From NCBI GenBank assembly GCA_016868315.1, contig VGHE01000010.1, positions 35,160 through 99,159 of the forward strand: a DNA stretch of 64,000 nucleotides, given 5' to 3'. The translations under genes were made by a program, and so were the position numbers. The DNA comes from Betaproteobacteria bacterium. GTDB taxonomy: Bacteria; Bdellovibrionota_B; Oligoflexia; Silvanigrellales; Silvanigrellaceae. The notes below the pieces were generated by a model. The model saw nothing but the letters and a program-made list of their open reading frames with translations, did not search any database and was not told the DNA's origin. Shown one piece after another: positions 8,209-18,376 of this stretch (position 1 is its first letter; each line of letters starts with the position of its first letter).

Positions 8209-9963
8209 TTAGGTGGTGGAAGATTGACCCTGGCCTGAGCGTGCGTTTACAGCTTGCGTCGCTGGTTGGGGGATTCGAGCATGTGCAGGTTGGCGAGAAC
8301 TGTCACGAGCCGCTCTCATCATCAGATTCAGGGTTCTTGAGATTGGGTTCTGTCCGTAGTGCTCGCTTTGTGCGCCTTGACTTGCAAGCTCAATCAAGAA
8401 CTCATGCTCACGTGCTCCATCTGCGCCGCTGCGAACGTTGATTTTGGCGCGCGTCAATGCCAACTGCAACAGCTGCTCTTCGTGAGGGCTCGAAACACCC
8501 AGTGCCTTGAGAGCAGCGAGAGTTTCAGGACGGCTCGCGAAGAAGGGTGACTTCTTGCGCAGCGCTCGCACAAGGAATTCCACATATTCGACGTGATGTT
8601 TTGAGACCTGGAATTGTGGGGTCAGGCTTTCCACATAAAGCTTTTCGAGGAGCTGAATTGCATAGTCGTGCAACCAGAAGTTCGGAGCCATCAGGAAAAT
8701 ATGTGCTGCGAAGCGACTGGAGTTGCTGACAATCCAGTTCGGCGGATCGCGCAGATCCTCTTCCCACTTCTGCGATGTGAGTGTGCGCAGCCACTGCCAT
8801 TGTGCGCGCGTAACAATACGTGTCTCTGGTGGATGCACTGGAAGCTGCAATGCCCACGGTGTGAATTGGCGCGCATAAACCTGTTGGTTCTGTTCAATTG
8901 CAGGGAGCAGATTGATAAAAAACTGATTGACCAAGATGGTCGCCTTGTTAGCAACCGATGGTGCTGCAGTTTGATTCTGAAATTCAACTTGAACTTGGCT
9001 GTAATCACGTTGCAACGAGCGCACGAGACCTTTGATGATCGACATGTCGGAAGCCTTTTGGCTCAGCACGCGCCGCATCAATTGCACAACTCCCTGCTCC
9101 GCTGCAGGATTCAGAACGGCCTCGCGGAAAAGTCCATCGAAGAACCATTCTGTAAAAAAGCTAAGTTGGAAAGACGACATCGCACCATCATCGAGAAAAG
9201 CTAGACAAGCATCTGCGTTGTGAAGTTTCCAAAGGTGTCCACCGAACTGCGAAGAAAGTTTGTAGGCCGCAACACCCTTTAAAGCGAGGGTGTGATCGGC
9301 TGTGCTGGAGATCTCCTGGATGATTTGATCTGGTGACGTGCCCTTGCTCCCAAGCGTTGCTGCATTGCCCAAGGCTGTGGTGATGCGGCTGACCGGAGCA
9401 AGCAAATAATCTTTCAGTTTGCTCAGTTGATCTGAGGCCGAGAACAAGCGCGCTAAGGCAGGGTCGTTTGTCTTCAAGACATTAATAAGACGGAGGCGGT
9501 CAGCGTGATTGATATCCGCACTGTCTTGTTCAAGCAGTTTGTAAACTTGCTGTGCAAAGCCCTCGGTCGAATTCAGGAACTGTCTGCGCAGGAGTGCATC
9601 GGAGTGATTTAGATAGACCTGAACTCGGCGCAAAAGGTAGGCCAGGCCACCGAGTGAGGCCTTGGGAGAAAGCCCTCCGGGAAACTGCGGATGATTTGAG
9701 AGAAAGAACAGAAGGTCTGCGCAGTCACCAACGCTGGAGGCCGTGGTGACGACCTCGATGATTCCGTTGCAGGTTGCGCAATTTAGGGAATCCGCGCTGA
9801 TTCCGTTTTCCGTGACCTGGGCGCGCACCACATCCGCAATTGTTTGCGGGCTGACTTTGCGTTCGACAAAACTCATCAAGAGCGTCGAAACGACTTGTTC
9901 CGTGGTGGGCGTGGCAAAATTGGGTGCTGCGAACTTATGCAGTTCAATTCCGTCTCGGCTCAT
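8209..9963 (-). CDS. Unknown 584-residue helical protein
   Basis: I do not recognise this protein. The best start is the ATG at 9963, since GAGGTG lies 6 nt before it; the GTG at 9972 would put the same site too close. There is no signal peptide or membrane helix, so it is probably cytoplasmic. It carries one CxxC (CATC near residue 60), long stretches of Leu/Ala-rich helix spaced like HEAT or ARM repeats, several Trp-rich loops in the middle, and a low-complexity Gln/Ser/Ala tail. It is the first gene of the minus-strand unit leading into asnB, and faces pyrG across a gap of about 136 bases that must hold both promoters. A scaffold role is a guess. Confidence 0.72.
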   Translation of the reverse strand: MSRDGIELHKFAAPNFATPTTEQVVSTLLMSFVERKVSPQTIADVVRAQVTENGISADSLNCATCNGIIEVVTTASSVGDCADLLFFLSNHPQFPGGLSPKASLGGLAYLLRRVQVYLNHSDALLRRQFLNSTEGFAQQVYKLLEQDSADINHADRLRLINVLKTNDPALARLFSASDQLSKLKDYLLAPVSRITTALGNAATLGSKGTSPDQIIQEISSTADHTLALKGVAAYKLSSQFGGHLWKLHNADACLAFLDDGAMSSFQLSFFTEWFFDGLFREAVLNPAAEQGVVQLMRRVLSQKASDMSIIKGLVRSLQRDYSQVQVEFQNQTAAPSVANKATILVNQFFINLLPAIEQNQQVYARQFTPWALQLPVHPPETRIVTRAQWQWLRTLTSQKWEEDLRDPPNWIVSNSSRFAAHIFLMAPNFWLHDYAIQLLEKLYVESLTPQFQVSKHHVEYVEFLVRALRKKSPFFASRPETLAALKALGVSSPHEEQLLQLALTRAKINVRSGADGAREHEFLIELASQGAQSEHYGQNPISRTLNLMMRAARDSSRQPAHARIPQPATQAVNARSGQGQSSTT

Positions 9964-10057
9964 CGTGGGCACCTCGCATGGACGTTCACTCCGATTTTAA
10001 CAGTCCTGGCTACAGGCACACGGGCAAGAATTTCCCTTGGAAGCAGATTTAAGATAA

Positions 10058-11749
<1,692 letters not shown>

Positions 11750-11766
11750 ATTTCAGGCTGAAGAGA

Positions 11767-12336
11767 TTAAGGCGCCTGAGCCGCGAGGGCAAGGCTGTCC
11801 TCGATTTGTGCTTCATACCCAAAGTAGCTGAGCGAGAGAGCCTTCCAAACCTGATTGCCGCCGCTTGAGACCCGCTGAACTTTCAATGAAAGTCCCCGGC
11901 CGAGCTCCGGATTTCCGGAATTGAAGACAAACACTTCGCTTGCTGCGGGGGTCGCAGTCGACACTGACTTCAAGACCAGGTTTTTGTCGGGTTTTAGGGT
12001 TTTGGTTTCATTGATGGCTGTAACGAGTCCGCCGTCGCTATCGATGCTAGAATTCCAGGTTCCTTCCTTCTTGTCTTCGTTAAAAAGTACGTCGGCACTC
12101 ATGTAAATTGGATATTTCGAGCCCGCACTACCCACAAAGCTGAAAGAGTATTTGAGCTTCATTTGTTTCAGGGTTCCGCTCACGCTGCCGTCACCTCCCG
12201 CAAGATCCCTCACGCCCGACTTTTTGTCTTTGTTCAGTGTGCAGGCTGAACTGGTTAGGACGAGCACTCCTGAAAGCAGCAGACGGAGCAGAGTCAGGCT
12301 GTGTTTGTTGGCATTTCTGGTGTATGGATAGCTCAC
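11767..12336 (-). CDS. Predicted lipoprotein
   Basis: A 189-residue exported protein. The start is set at GTG 12336, with GGAGG 8 nt upstream; the longer frame to 12438 would run into hemL's leader. The signal sequence ends in LTSSAC, a good lipobox, giving a mature lipoprotein that starts CTLNKDKKSG. The mature part is rich in Ser, Lys and beta-type alternation (MKLKYSFSFVG, WKALSLSYFGYEA), consistent with a small beta-sandwich; no family is recognised. It converges on pyrG with a 17-base gap and diverges from hemL. Confidence 0.72.
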   Translation of the reverse strand: MSYPYTRNANKHSLTLLRLLLSGVLVLTSSACTLNKDKKSGVRDLAGGDGSVSGTLKQMKLKYSFSFVGSAGSKYPIYMSADVLFNEDKKEGTWNSSIDSDGGLVTAINETKTLKPDKNLVLKSVSTATPAASEVFVFNSGNPELGRGLSLKVQRVSSGGNQVWKALSLSYFGYEAQIEDSLALAAQAP

Positions 12337-12430
12337 TTCGCTTGCCTCCGGGAGCCCGAGCTGCCTAAGGTGGCCGGGTCGCTTTAGAGAATGGCATAGA
12401 GTTTTTCGTCTTTGGAGTTTGGAGTCAAAA

Positions 12431-13720
12431 ATGAGCATGGAACGGCGTCGATCAGTAGAACTGATGCAGCGGAGCCGGAAAATTTTTCCGGGTGGCGTGA
12501 ACTCTCCGGTGCGCTCTTTTCGAAGTGTCGGGGGAGAGCCTGTGGTTTTCGCACAGGGTCAAGGCAAGCATTTGACCGACGTGGATGGCAACTCTTACGT
12601 CGACTTTTGTGGTTCTTGGGGACCCTTGATTTTGGGTTACTCGCATCCTGCAGTGCTTGCTGCGGTGCAGAAGCAAGCACTGCGCGCTCTGACCTTTGGG
12701 GCACCGAGCGAGGAGGAGGTGCTGCTGGCCGAGAAAATCCAGGAATGGATGCCAGGCATCGAAATGATGCGATTTGTGAGCAGCGGAACTGAGGCCACAA
12801 TGAGCGCTATCCGTGCGGCGCGCGCTGCAACAGGTCGCGACAAGTTCGTTAAGTTTGAGGGCTGCTACCATGGTCATTCGGATTGCCTTTTGGTGAAGGC
12901 CGGCAGCGGTTTGGCAACACTTGGGCAGGCGAGCTCTGCGGGTGTTCCGGAAGGCTGCGTTGCTGACACAATTACTGGAGTGTTCAATTCCATTGCAGGT
13001 ATCAAAGATATTTTTTCGCGCTGGGGACAAGAGATTGCAGCGGTCATTGTGGAACCGATGGCTGCAAATATGGGGCTTGTGCTCCCTGAAAAAGGCTTTC
13101 TCGAGGCACTGCGTGCGCTGTGCAGTCAGCATGGCAGTGTTCTGATATTCGATGAGGTCATGACAGGATTCCGGGTCGCGAAGGGCGGAGCAGCTGAAGC
13201 TTTTGCAGTTGAGCCCGACCTGTGGACATTTGGAAAAATTGTTGGTGGTGGACTTCCGGCAGCTGCTTATGGTGGCAAGAAAAGTGTCATGGAACACGTT
13301 GCGCCTCTCGGACGTGCTTACCAAGCAGGAACCCTCAGTGGTAATCCGCTGGCCATGGCCGCAGGTCTGGCAACGCTTCGTGAAATGGAAGCATGTGGCG
13401 CATTTGAGCGCTTGGAGGCAACGGGGCAGGGGCTTGACCGTTGTGTAGAGAGACATCTTGCATCGCACATAAAGGCAGGCCGTTTGGCATATGTGCGCAA
13501 GGCTTCTTTTTTCTGCTTTTTCTTCGGTGCCGCGCGTTTGCCAACTCACTTCAACGAGGTCACGGCGTGCGACATGAATTTGTTTAACAAGGTGTATCAC
13601 CGTTGGCTTGAACACGGAATTTACATGGGACCGAGTGGCTACGAGGTCGGCTTTTTAAGCACCCAGCATGGTTCAGATGACCTAGAGAGGCTTGTTTGTG
13701 TCGTTGCAGAGTCGCTCTGA
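12431..13720 (+). CDS. hemL: Glutamate-1-semialdehyde 2,1-aminomutase
   Basis: A PLP enzyme that converts glutamate-1-semialdehyde to 5-aminolevulinate, the first committed product of the C5 haem pathway. The start ATG 12431 follows GGAG by 6 nt; an in-frame TTG 12 bases earlier is less likely. The protein (429 residues, normal) starts with the family signature FPGGVNSPVR, has SSGTEA for phosphate binding, DEVMTGFR for the cofactor Asp, and Lys269 in WTFGKIVGGGLP as the Schiff-base lysine. The downstream gene dtd begins 25 bases past the stop, so they are probably cotranscribed. Confidence 0.96.
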   Translation: MSMERRRSVELMQRSRKIFPGGVNSPVRSFRSVGGEPVVFAQGQGKHLTDVDGNSYVDFCGSWGPLILGYSHPAVLAAVQKQALRALTFGAPSEEEVLLAEKIQEWMPGIEMMRFVSSGTEATMSAIRAARAATGRDKFVKFEGCYHGHSDCLLVKAGSGLATLGQASSAGVPEGCVADTITGVFNSIAGIKDIFSRWGQEIAAVIVEPMAANMGLVLPEKGFLEALRALCSQHGSVLIFDEVMTGFRVAKGGAAEAFAVEPDLWTFGKIVGGGLPAAAYGGKKSVMEHVAPLGRAYQAGTLSGNPLAMAAGLATLREMEACGAFERLEATGQGLDRCVERHLASHIKAGRLAYVRKASFFCFFFGAARLPTHFNEVTACDMNLFNKVYHRWLEHGIYMGPSGYEVGFLSTQHGSDDLERLVCVVAESL

Positions 13721-13745
13721 AGCAATTCTTTTTTCCGGTCTACGA

Positions 13746-14285
13746 ATGCGTACCGTGCTGCAGCGCTGTCGCAATGCAGAGGTGTGCGTCGAGGGAAAAT
13801 CTTGTGGAGTTATGTCGGCTGGAGTGTTGGCTCTGGTAGGCTTTGCGGCTCTTCCTGACTCATCGCCAATCAAGCCCGAGGCGGCTCTCGCGTTTCCACC
13901 TGATGAGCTGCGCAGAGCACTTGAGCCCCTGTATCAGCGCTGGTGGGATAAGGTCTCGCAGCTTCGGGTCTTCAGTGATACCCAAGGCAAAATGAATGAC
14001 TCGATTCTGCAACAATCAAGTGAATATGGCTTTTATTTGGTGAGCCAGTTCACACTCTTTGCTGACATGCGCAAAGGCAACCGACCGAGTTACACCAATG
14101 CACTCGCCTCATCAATTGCGAAGATCTGTTTCGAGTTTCTGGTGATTTTCGTTCGCAGCAAGGCTGGCGAGAGGCCGGTATACTCGGGGATTTTCGGCAC
14201 TGACATGAATGTTTCTTTTATCAACGATGGCCCTGTGACGCTGCTCTTCGACTGCTCGCTCGATGAGGGGATCGTTGCACTATGA
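13746..14285 (+). CDS. dtd: D-aminoacyl-tRNA deacylase
   Basis: Removes D-amino acids wrongly attached to tRNA. ATG 13746 gives MRTVLQRC, matching the family's conserved N-terminal strand; the frame is open further upstream but overlaps hemL. The two active-site signatures are there: SQFTLFAD near residue 100 and NDGPVT near 160, the latter being the cross-subunit Gly-cisPro motif. At 179 residues it is about 30 longer than usual; the extra lies after the first strands, where DSSPIKPEAALAFPPDELRR replaces a short loop. No strong ribosome site is seen, so translation may be coupled to hemL. The stop overlaps the next start by four bases. Confidence 0.85.
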   Translation: MRTVLQRCRNAEVCVEGKSCGVMSAGVLALVGFAALPDSSPIKPEAALAFPPDELRRALEPLYQRWWDKVSQLRVFSDTQGKMNDSILQQSSEYGFYLVSQFTLFADMRKGNRPSYTNALASSIAKICFEFLVIFVRSKAGERPVYSGIFGTDMNVSFINDGPVTLLFDCSLDEGIVAL

Positions 14286-15787
14286 AGAGTCTTGCGCGCA
14301 ATTGGGAGAGAATGCTGGACGTTCTCCGAAATTCGTCTTCCTCAGCCCAGCGGTTTTTGCACAACACTGGAATTCTACTGCGTGCCGTATTGCCCCTTTC
14401 CGTTCACATGCGGATTTGGGTGTTGTTTGTTCTCGTGCTGCTCCTTGAAGAAACACTCATCAATTACATGCCTTCATTTCTTGTTTTTTTTCTGTGTGCC
14501 GCGCTCTCCTACATCATTCTTGCTCGACTTGTAGATCTGCCGCTCCGGTCGTTGCAACAACTCACACGCCAGGGTGGATTCGACCTCGGTGGAACCGTCG
14601 CAGCGGTTGAAGGTTACGATGAGTATTCTCGCCTCGCCCGTGCCATCCAAGGGATGGGTCGGCGTATGAATATGTCTATTCAGGAAGCGCGCGAACAGAA
14701 CAGCCGTATCGATGAACTTTTCAATGCGATCGGCGAGGGAGTGATTCTGTGCACACTCGATGGCAAGGTGCTCAAAATCAATCACACGGTGCGGCGTTGG
14801 CTCGAATATTATGGTGATCCTCTTGGTCGTGATTTAATTGAAGTTGTGCGCAGTGTTGAATTGAATAACCGTTTTGTTGCGTTCTTGAACCGATGTCGGC
14901 AGCAATATGCATCTGCGGATGTGGAACCAGAGGTTGTCGAATCTATTCATCTCGATGGTACCGAAGCAAAGCGCGTGCGAGCTAAAATGGTTTTGGTGCA
15001 GTCCGGGACGCAGCATCCGGTGTGCTTTGTTTTTTTGTTTGACATGAGTGACTTGCACAGGCTCGAGCAGTTTCGGCGAGAATTCTTTGCCAATGTGAGC
15101 CATGAACTTAAAACTCCGATCGCTTCCATTCGAGGCTATGCTGAGATCCTGCAAGATCAATTCTCCACGCTGGAGCCTGAAGTAATTCAGCAGTTTCTGG
15201 GTGTGATTGTGAAGAATTCGGATCAGGTTTCTACCTTGCTTCAGGATATGATTCTACTTTCCAACCTCGAGAACAGTCAGATACCACTGACACTGCGTCC
15301 CTATGACATTCGCAATGCGCTCGAGCGGGTCAAGGAGACCTTGAGTCTGAAAGCGAAAGAGGCAGGTGTCAGTGTCATTATTGATGTTGATTCGCGTGTC
15401 GATGTTGTTTTGGTCGACGGACAGCGCTTTGATTCTGTGTTGTTAAATTTGGTTGACAACGGAATCAAGTACAACCGCCGCGGAGGGTACGTAAAAGTTT
15501 GCGCACGTGTCGGTGACGATGAATGGCTGATTTACGTTGAGGACTCCGGTCTTGGGATTCCACACGCTGCGCAGCTGCGCGCATTCGAACGTTTCTATCG
15601 CGTCGACAAAAGCCACACACGCCTGGGTGGGGGCTCAGGTCTAGGTCTTGCAATTGTAAAACACGTCGTGCAGGCGCACGGGGGAGCCATCCAGCTGCGC
15701 AGCGAGCCCGGAGTGGGTACGGTGTTCACCGTATCCATTCCCCGCAACCGAACTCAAGGTCGAATTGCTGCTCTCACACCATTCTGA
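14282..15787 (+). CDS. PhoR-like sensor histidine kinase
   Basis: A 501-residue inner-membrane kinase. Two hydrophobic segments near 40-85 form a hairpin with almost no periplasmic loop, so it probably senses something in the membrane or cytoplasm. A HAMP-like stretch (about 85-130) and a PAS domain (about 140-250) follow, then HisKA with His274 in ANVSHELKTP and a GHKL domain with NLVDNGIKYN, EDSGLGI and GGGSGLGLAI. This domain order is that of PhoR. Its start overlaps the dtd stop (ATGA). No response regulator is adjacent; the likeliest partner is the PhoB-like gene at 19573-20379, on the other strand. Phosphate as the signal is not shown by the sequence. Confidence 0.88.
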   Translation: MKSLARNWERMLDVLRNSSSSAQRFLHNTGILLRAVLPLSVHMRIWVLFVLVLLLEETLINYMPSFLVFFLCAALSYIILARLVDLPLRSLQQLTRQGGFDLGGTVAAVEGYDEYSRLARAIQGMGRRMNMSIQEAREQNSRIDELFNAIGEGVILCTLDGKVLKINHTVRRWLEYYGDPLGRDLIEVVRSVELNNRFVAFLNRCRQQYASADVEPEVVESIHLDGTEAKRVRAKMVLVQSGTQHPVCFVFLFDMSDLHRLEQFRREFFANVSHELKTPIASIRGYAEILQDQFSTLEPEVIQQFLGVIVKNSDQVSTLLQDMILLSNLENSQIPLTLRPYDIRNALERVKETLSLKAKEAGVSVIIDVDSRVDVVLVDGQRFDSVLLNLVDNGIKYNRRGGYVKVCARVGDDEWLIYVEDSGLGIPHAAQLRAFERFYRVDKSHTRLGGGSGLGLAIVKHVVQAHGGAIQLRSEPGVGTVFTVSIPRNRTQGRIAALTPF

Positions 15788-15817
15788 GGGTTGCTCAGAG
15801 GTGAATGCGAGGCGGAG

Positions 15818-17332
15818 TTATTTCTGTGCGGTTGCACGATTTGTCACCGCACCAAAGAAGATATCGTATACGCGGCAGACTCCCTTCGTGCATCCCTGAG
15901 CTGCGAATTCTGCGCTGAGGCGAACATCGTTGGGCACAAGAGAGTCAGTGTGTTGGAGTGCTTCAGTCCGGGCAATTGGTTTGACATTTAGTCCAATCCA
16001 GCTCACCTTTTTAGCTTTGAGTGACACAAGTTCGTTGCTTTCGCTGCGGCCGTTGCCGTTCCTGTCGAACCACAGCTTGAGTTTTGCGTACGCGGGGTCA
16101 CGCGCGTCGATTCGACCATCAGCATTGGAATCGTATTGAGCAAGAGCCTCGAATCCGTCGCTTGCTTTTGCTGGGCTACGCATCTGTGTTGCATCACCAA
16201 AAAGCTCTCGTCCGTCATCGACTCGGCCATTGCCATTGAGGTCAAGAGTGAGAAAAGCTGTTGTTTTTCCATCAATCCAGCCGACCTGTTCTGGAGTTCC
16301 GTCGGCGTCCAAATCAAATTCAACTCCAGACTGAACGAGTGGAACAGTGCGAACCATTGATGCTCCGGAAAAATCGAGCACCAATGGGCTCAGCAGGTTC
16401 AGCTTTTGTGAACAGCTCTGTGAACCTTCGGCACCCTGAGAATCAATTGCAGTGATTTTGACTTCGATGCTCGCGCCAACCCAGCTATTTGGGTTTTTGA
16501 CAAACTTCTTCAACGGGAGCGCGATCTCACCAGAGTTGCGCTTCTTCAGAGAGCTGTTCTCGATTGTCACTGCTTCCATTTTGGTCTTGTCAGATTTGTT
16601 GAAAGCCTGCACCTTCCATTTGCTCGCACTGCCCTTGACGAGGAGCAAAAAGTTGTCCCCTCCGGCACGCCATAATTCGCCTGGAATTGCGTTTGGTTTG
16701 TTTGACTGCCGGGCGAGTGTGATGAGCGGATTCTGACCTGCCTCACCCTTTGGATAGTTGGCAAACTTGACCGAGTCGCACTGTGCCGTCATGGTCGGCA
16801 TTTGGGTGGGAACCGGTGTTGGAGTGATTGTTGCTGATGGATTTGGGGAGGCCAAGGGTGTCACGACGGTCTGAGCCGGAGTTGGTGCGGGTGTTTGACC
16901 ACCCGCATCTGAGTCTGCGACGGCAACAAGTTCCAAAACGCTCTGCTCAATATATCCTTCAACAAAATCTGCTGAGCCTGAATTTTCACAATCTCGCGTG
17001 AGAGAACTGCGCTGTGCTTGCACCAGGAATTGCGAACCTGATTCTGCAATCGCATCGATGATTTCGCCGGCTTTAACTTCGCAGGACATAGTCTTTCCTG
17101 CTTTGATGTTTGAGTTCACTTTAACGCGGTACTGCGGCATGTCGCCGTTGGCCTGCACCAACGAGATGACCTTCGAAGAGTCAGCGCCGTCGGGGGATTC
17201 GGGAAGTTTACCGAGCGTTTCTTTCCCATAGTAACCCTTCGCCGCTTGGGGCAGCGAAGCTGCTGTATCGCAACCGGCGACCGTACAACCGAATGCTACG
17301 AGCAAAATGTTCCGCGCAACTGGCTTGAGGAT
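15818..17332 (-). CDS. Lipoprotein with SH3-like region and RTX-type calcium block
   Basis: A 504-residue exported protein if translation begins at the ATC at 17332-17330, which has GAGGAG 6 nt upstream and gives LKPVARNILLVAFGCTVAGC, a good lipoprotein signal. The only other in-frame choice is TTG 17305, which leaves a very short signal. Mature order: SH3-like strands (to about residue 130), a Pro/Thr linker, a beta domain, then from about 345 the block PLVLDF, FDLDADGTPEQVGW, LDLNGNGRVDDGRELFGD, YDSNADGRIDARDP, FDRNGNGRSESNEL. Those Asp/Asn/Gly loops match the calcium-binding block of large RTX-like adhesins, here on a small lipoprotein. Calcium binding is inferred. Confidence 0.78.
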   Translation of the reverse strand: MLKPVARNILLVAFGCTVAGCDTAASLPQAAKGYYGKETLGKLPESPDGADSSKVISLVQANGDMPQYRVKVNSNIKAGKTMSCEVKAGEIIDAIAESGSQFLVQAQRSSLTRDCENSGSADFVEGYIEQSVLELVAVADSDAGGQTPAPTPAQTVVTPLASPNPSATITPTPVPTQMPTMTAQCDSVKFANYPKGEAGQNPLITLARQSNKPNAIPGELWRAGGDNFLLLVKGSASKWKVQAFNKSDKTKMEAVTIENSSLKKRNSGEIALPLKKFVKNPNSWVGASIEVKITAIDSQGAEGSQSCSQKLNLLSPLVLDFSGASMVRTVPLVQSGVEFDLDADGTPEQVGWIDGKTTAFLTLDLNGNGRVDDGRELFGDATQMRSPAKASDGFEALAQYDSNADGRIDARDPAYAKLKLWFDRNGNGRSESNELVSLKAKKVSWIGLNVKPIARTEALQHTDSLVPNDVRLSAEFAAQGCTKGVCRVYDIFFGAVTNRATAQK

Positions 17333-17396
17333 GTTAAACTCCTCGTCCCCATCAGCAAATTTTGCTCCTTATCGGTATCGAGAGACCGACTCTTGA

Positions 17397-18266
17397 TTAT
17401 TGATCTTTCCAGGCGGCTGCTGTTGCGCCCATACTGGCAGGATTACAGGCAAGTTTGAGTGCTGCGCGGGCGGTGTTGAGTTCTGCGATTCGCTTATTCA
17501 TCTCATCTTCGATGGGCTTAATTTCATCCTCAATCCTTTTGATATCGCCGTCAAGCGTGTTGACTTGCTCCTGCAGGCTCGTGAGCAGAGCCTGAGCATC
17601 AGCAATCAATCCGCTTTGCCCCGTTGTTGCTTGGAGGAACTGCAGGAGCTGGCGCTGTTGAGTGAGCTGGCGGTTGAGGGAAAGGAGGATTGCGTTCTTG
17701 GAGCTCAACAAAGCTGTCTTTCCATCGAGCGAAGTTTTAACATTCGCTGCTTGTGCGAGAGTCGGAATGTCCTTCCAAAACAGGCGCTGTTCGGTTGCGA
17801 ATGAAACGAGCCCGGTTGCGGTTTGCTTCTGAACCGTTAGGGCACAGTGTCCTGCGTTCAAGAGTTCGGGCACACGCGCACAGGCCTGATTTTTCACACT
17901 GAGAGCAAGGCTCTGAACTGTGAAAGGATTGAGCATCCCCGCCGGAATTCCTGCCTGAGCACCTGCGAGGGCGTTGATGGTTGATTCCACATCGCTCAGC
18001 TGTAACTTCGATGCCGTGGAGAAAGTTTGGCAGAAGATCACGTCTCCCGCGAGTGACTGCAGCGCAAATCTGGTCAAGACTGCTTCAACCCCGCCAGAAT
18101 TTGGCGCGGAAGGTGTTGTCCCGTTGTTCGGTTGACCCGGCGTTTGAGCCGTTGAGGGTGCAGGCGCATTTGAGGTGCCTGCTTTTTTGGTGCAGGCCGA
18201 TACCATCGCTAATACCAACACAGCCCCTGTGACTGCAGCTCTCGGTTGGGAAAACCACTTCAACAT
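17397..18266 (-). CDS. Predicted lipoprotein with C-terminal coiled coil
   Basis: A 289-residue protein; ATG 18266 lies 8 nt after AAGGAGG. The signal ends VLAMVSAC, giving a lipidated Cys. A Pro/Thr/Asn-rich linker follows, then a helical domain with three Cys residues, and near 200-270 a long heptad-rich coiled coil (LNRQLTQQRQLLQFLQ, later IKRIEDEIKPIEDEMNKR). The product may extend from the membrane into the periplasm as a rod. Family not recognised. It precedes the RTX-block lipoprotein by 64 bases on the same strand and diverges from the lipase gene. Confidence 0.72.
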   Translation of the reverse strand: MLKWFSQPRAAVTGAVLVLAMVSACTKKAGTSNAPAPSTAQTPGQPNNGTTPSAPNSGGVEAVLTRFALQSLAGDVIFCQTFSTASKLQLSDVESTINALAGAQAGIPAGMLNPFTVQSLALSVKNQACARVPELLNAGHCALTVQKQTATGLVSFATEQRLFWKDIPTLAQAANVKTSLDGKTALLSSKNAILLSLNRQLTQQRQLLQFLQATTGQSGLIADAQALLTSLQEQVNTLDGDIKRIEDEIKPIEDEMNKRIAELNTARAALKLACNPASMGATAAAWKDQ

Positions 18267-18376
18267 CAACCACCCCTCCTTCCATTTATTCTCCCAAGGT
18301 CTTTCGGCCGCCTTTTCGCAAAATTGAGTAAATTTTTTCTGAAACATTCCGATAGGTAACAATTCGGAGGTTTTGA

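Noticed and set aside
12452-13615. 387-codon minus-strand frame across hemL
   Set aside because: It lies wholly inside hemL, is rich in His/Cys/Arg as antisense frames are, and has no recognisable motif.
15783-15799. Hairpin TCTGAG-GGTTG-CTCAGA after the PhoR-like gene
   Set aside because: Only six pairs and no T run, so not called a terminator.
17296-17358. 18-20 codon leader frame before the RTX-block lipoprotein
   Set aside because: It has AAGGAG, but no amino-acid bias typical of an attenuator and no terminator hairpin; kept only as part of the start-codon finding.
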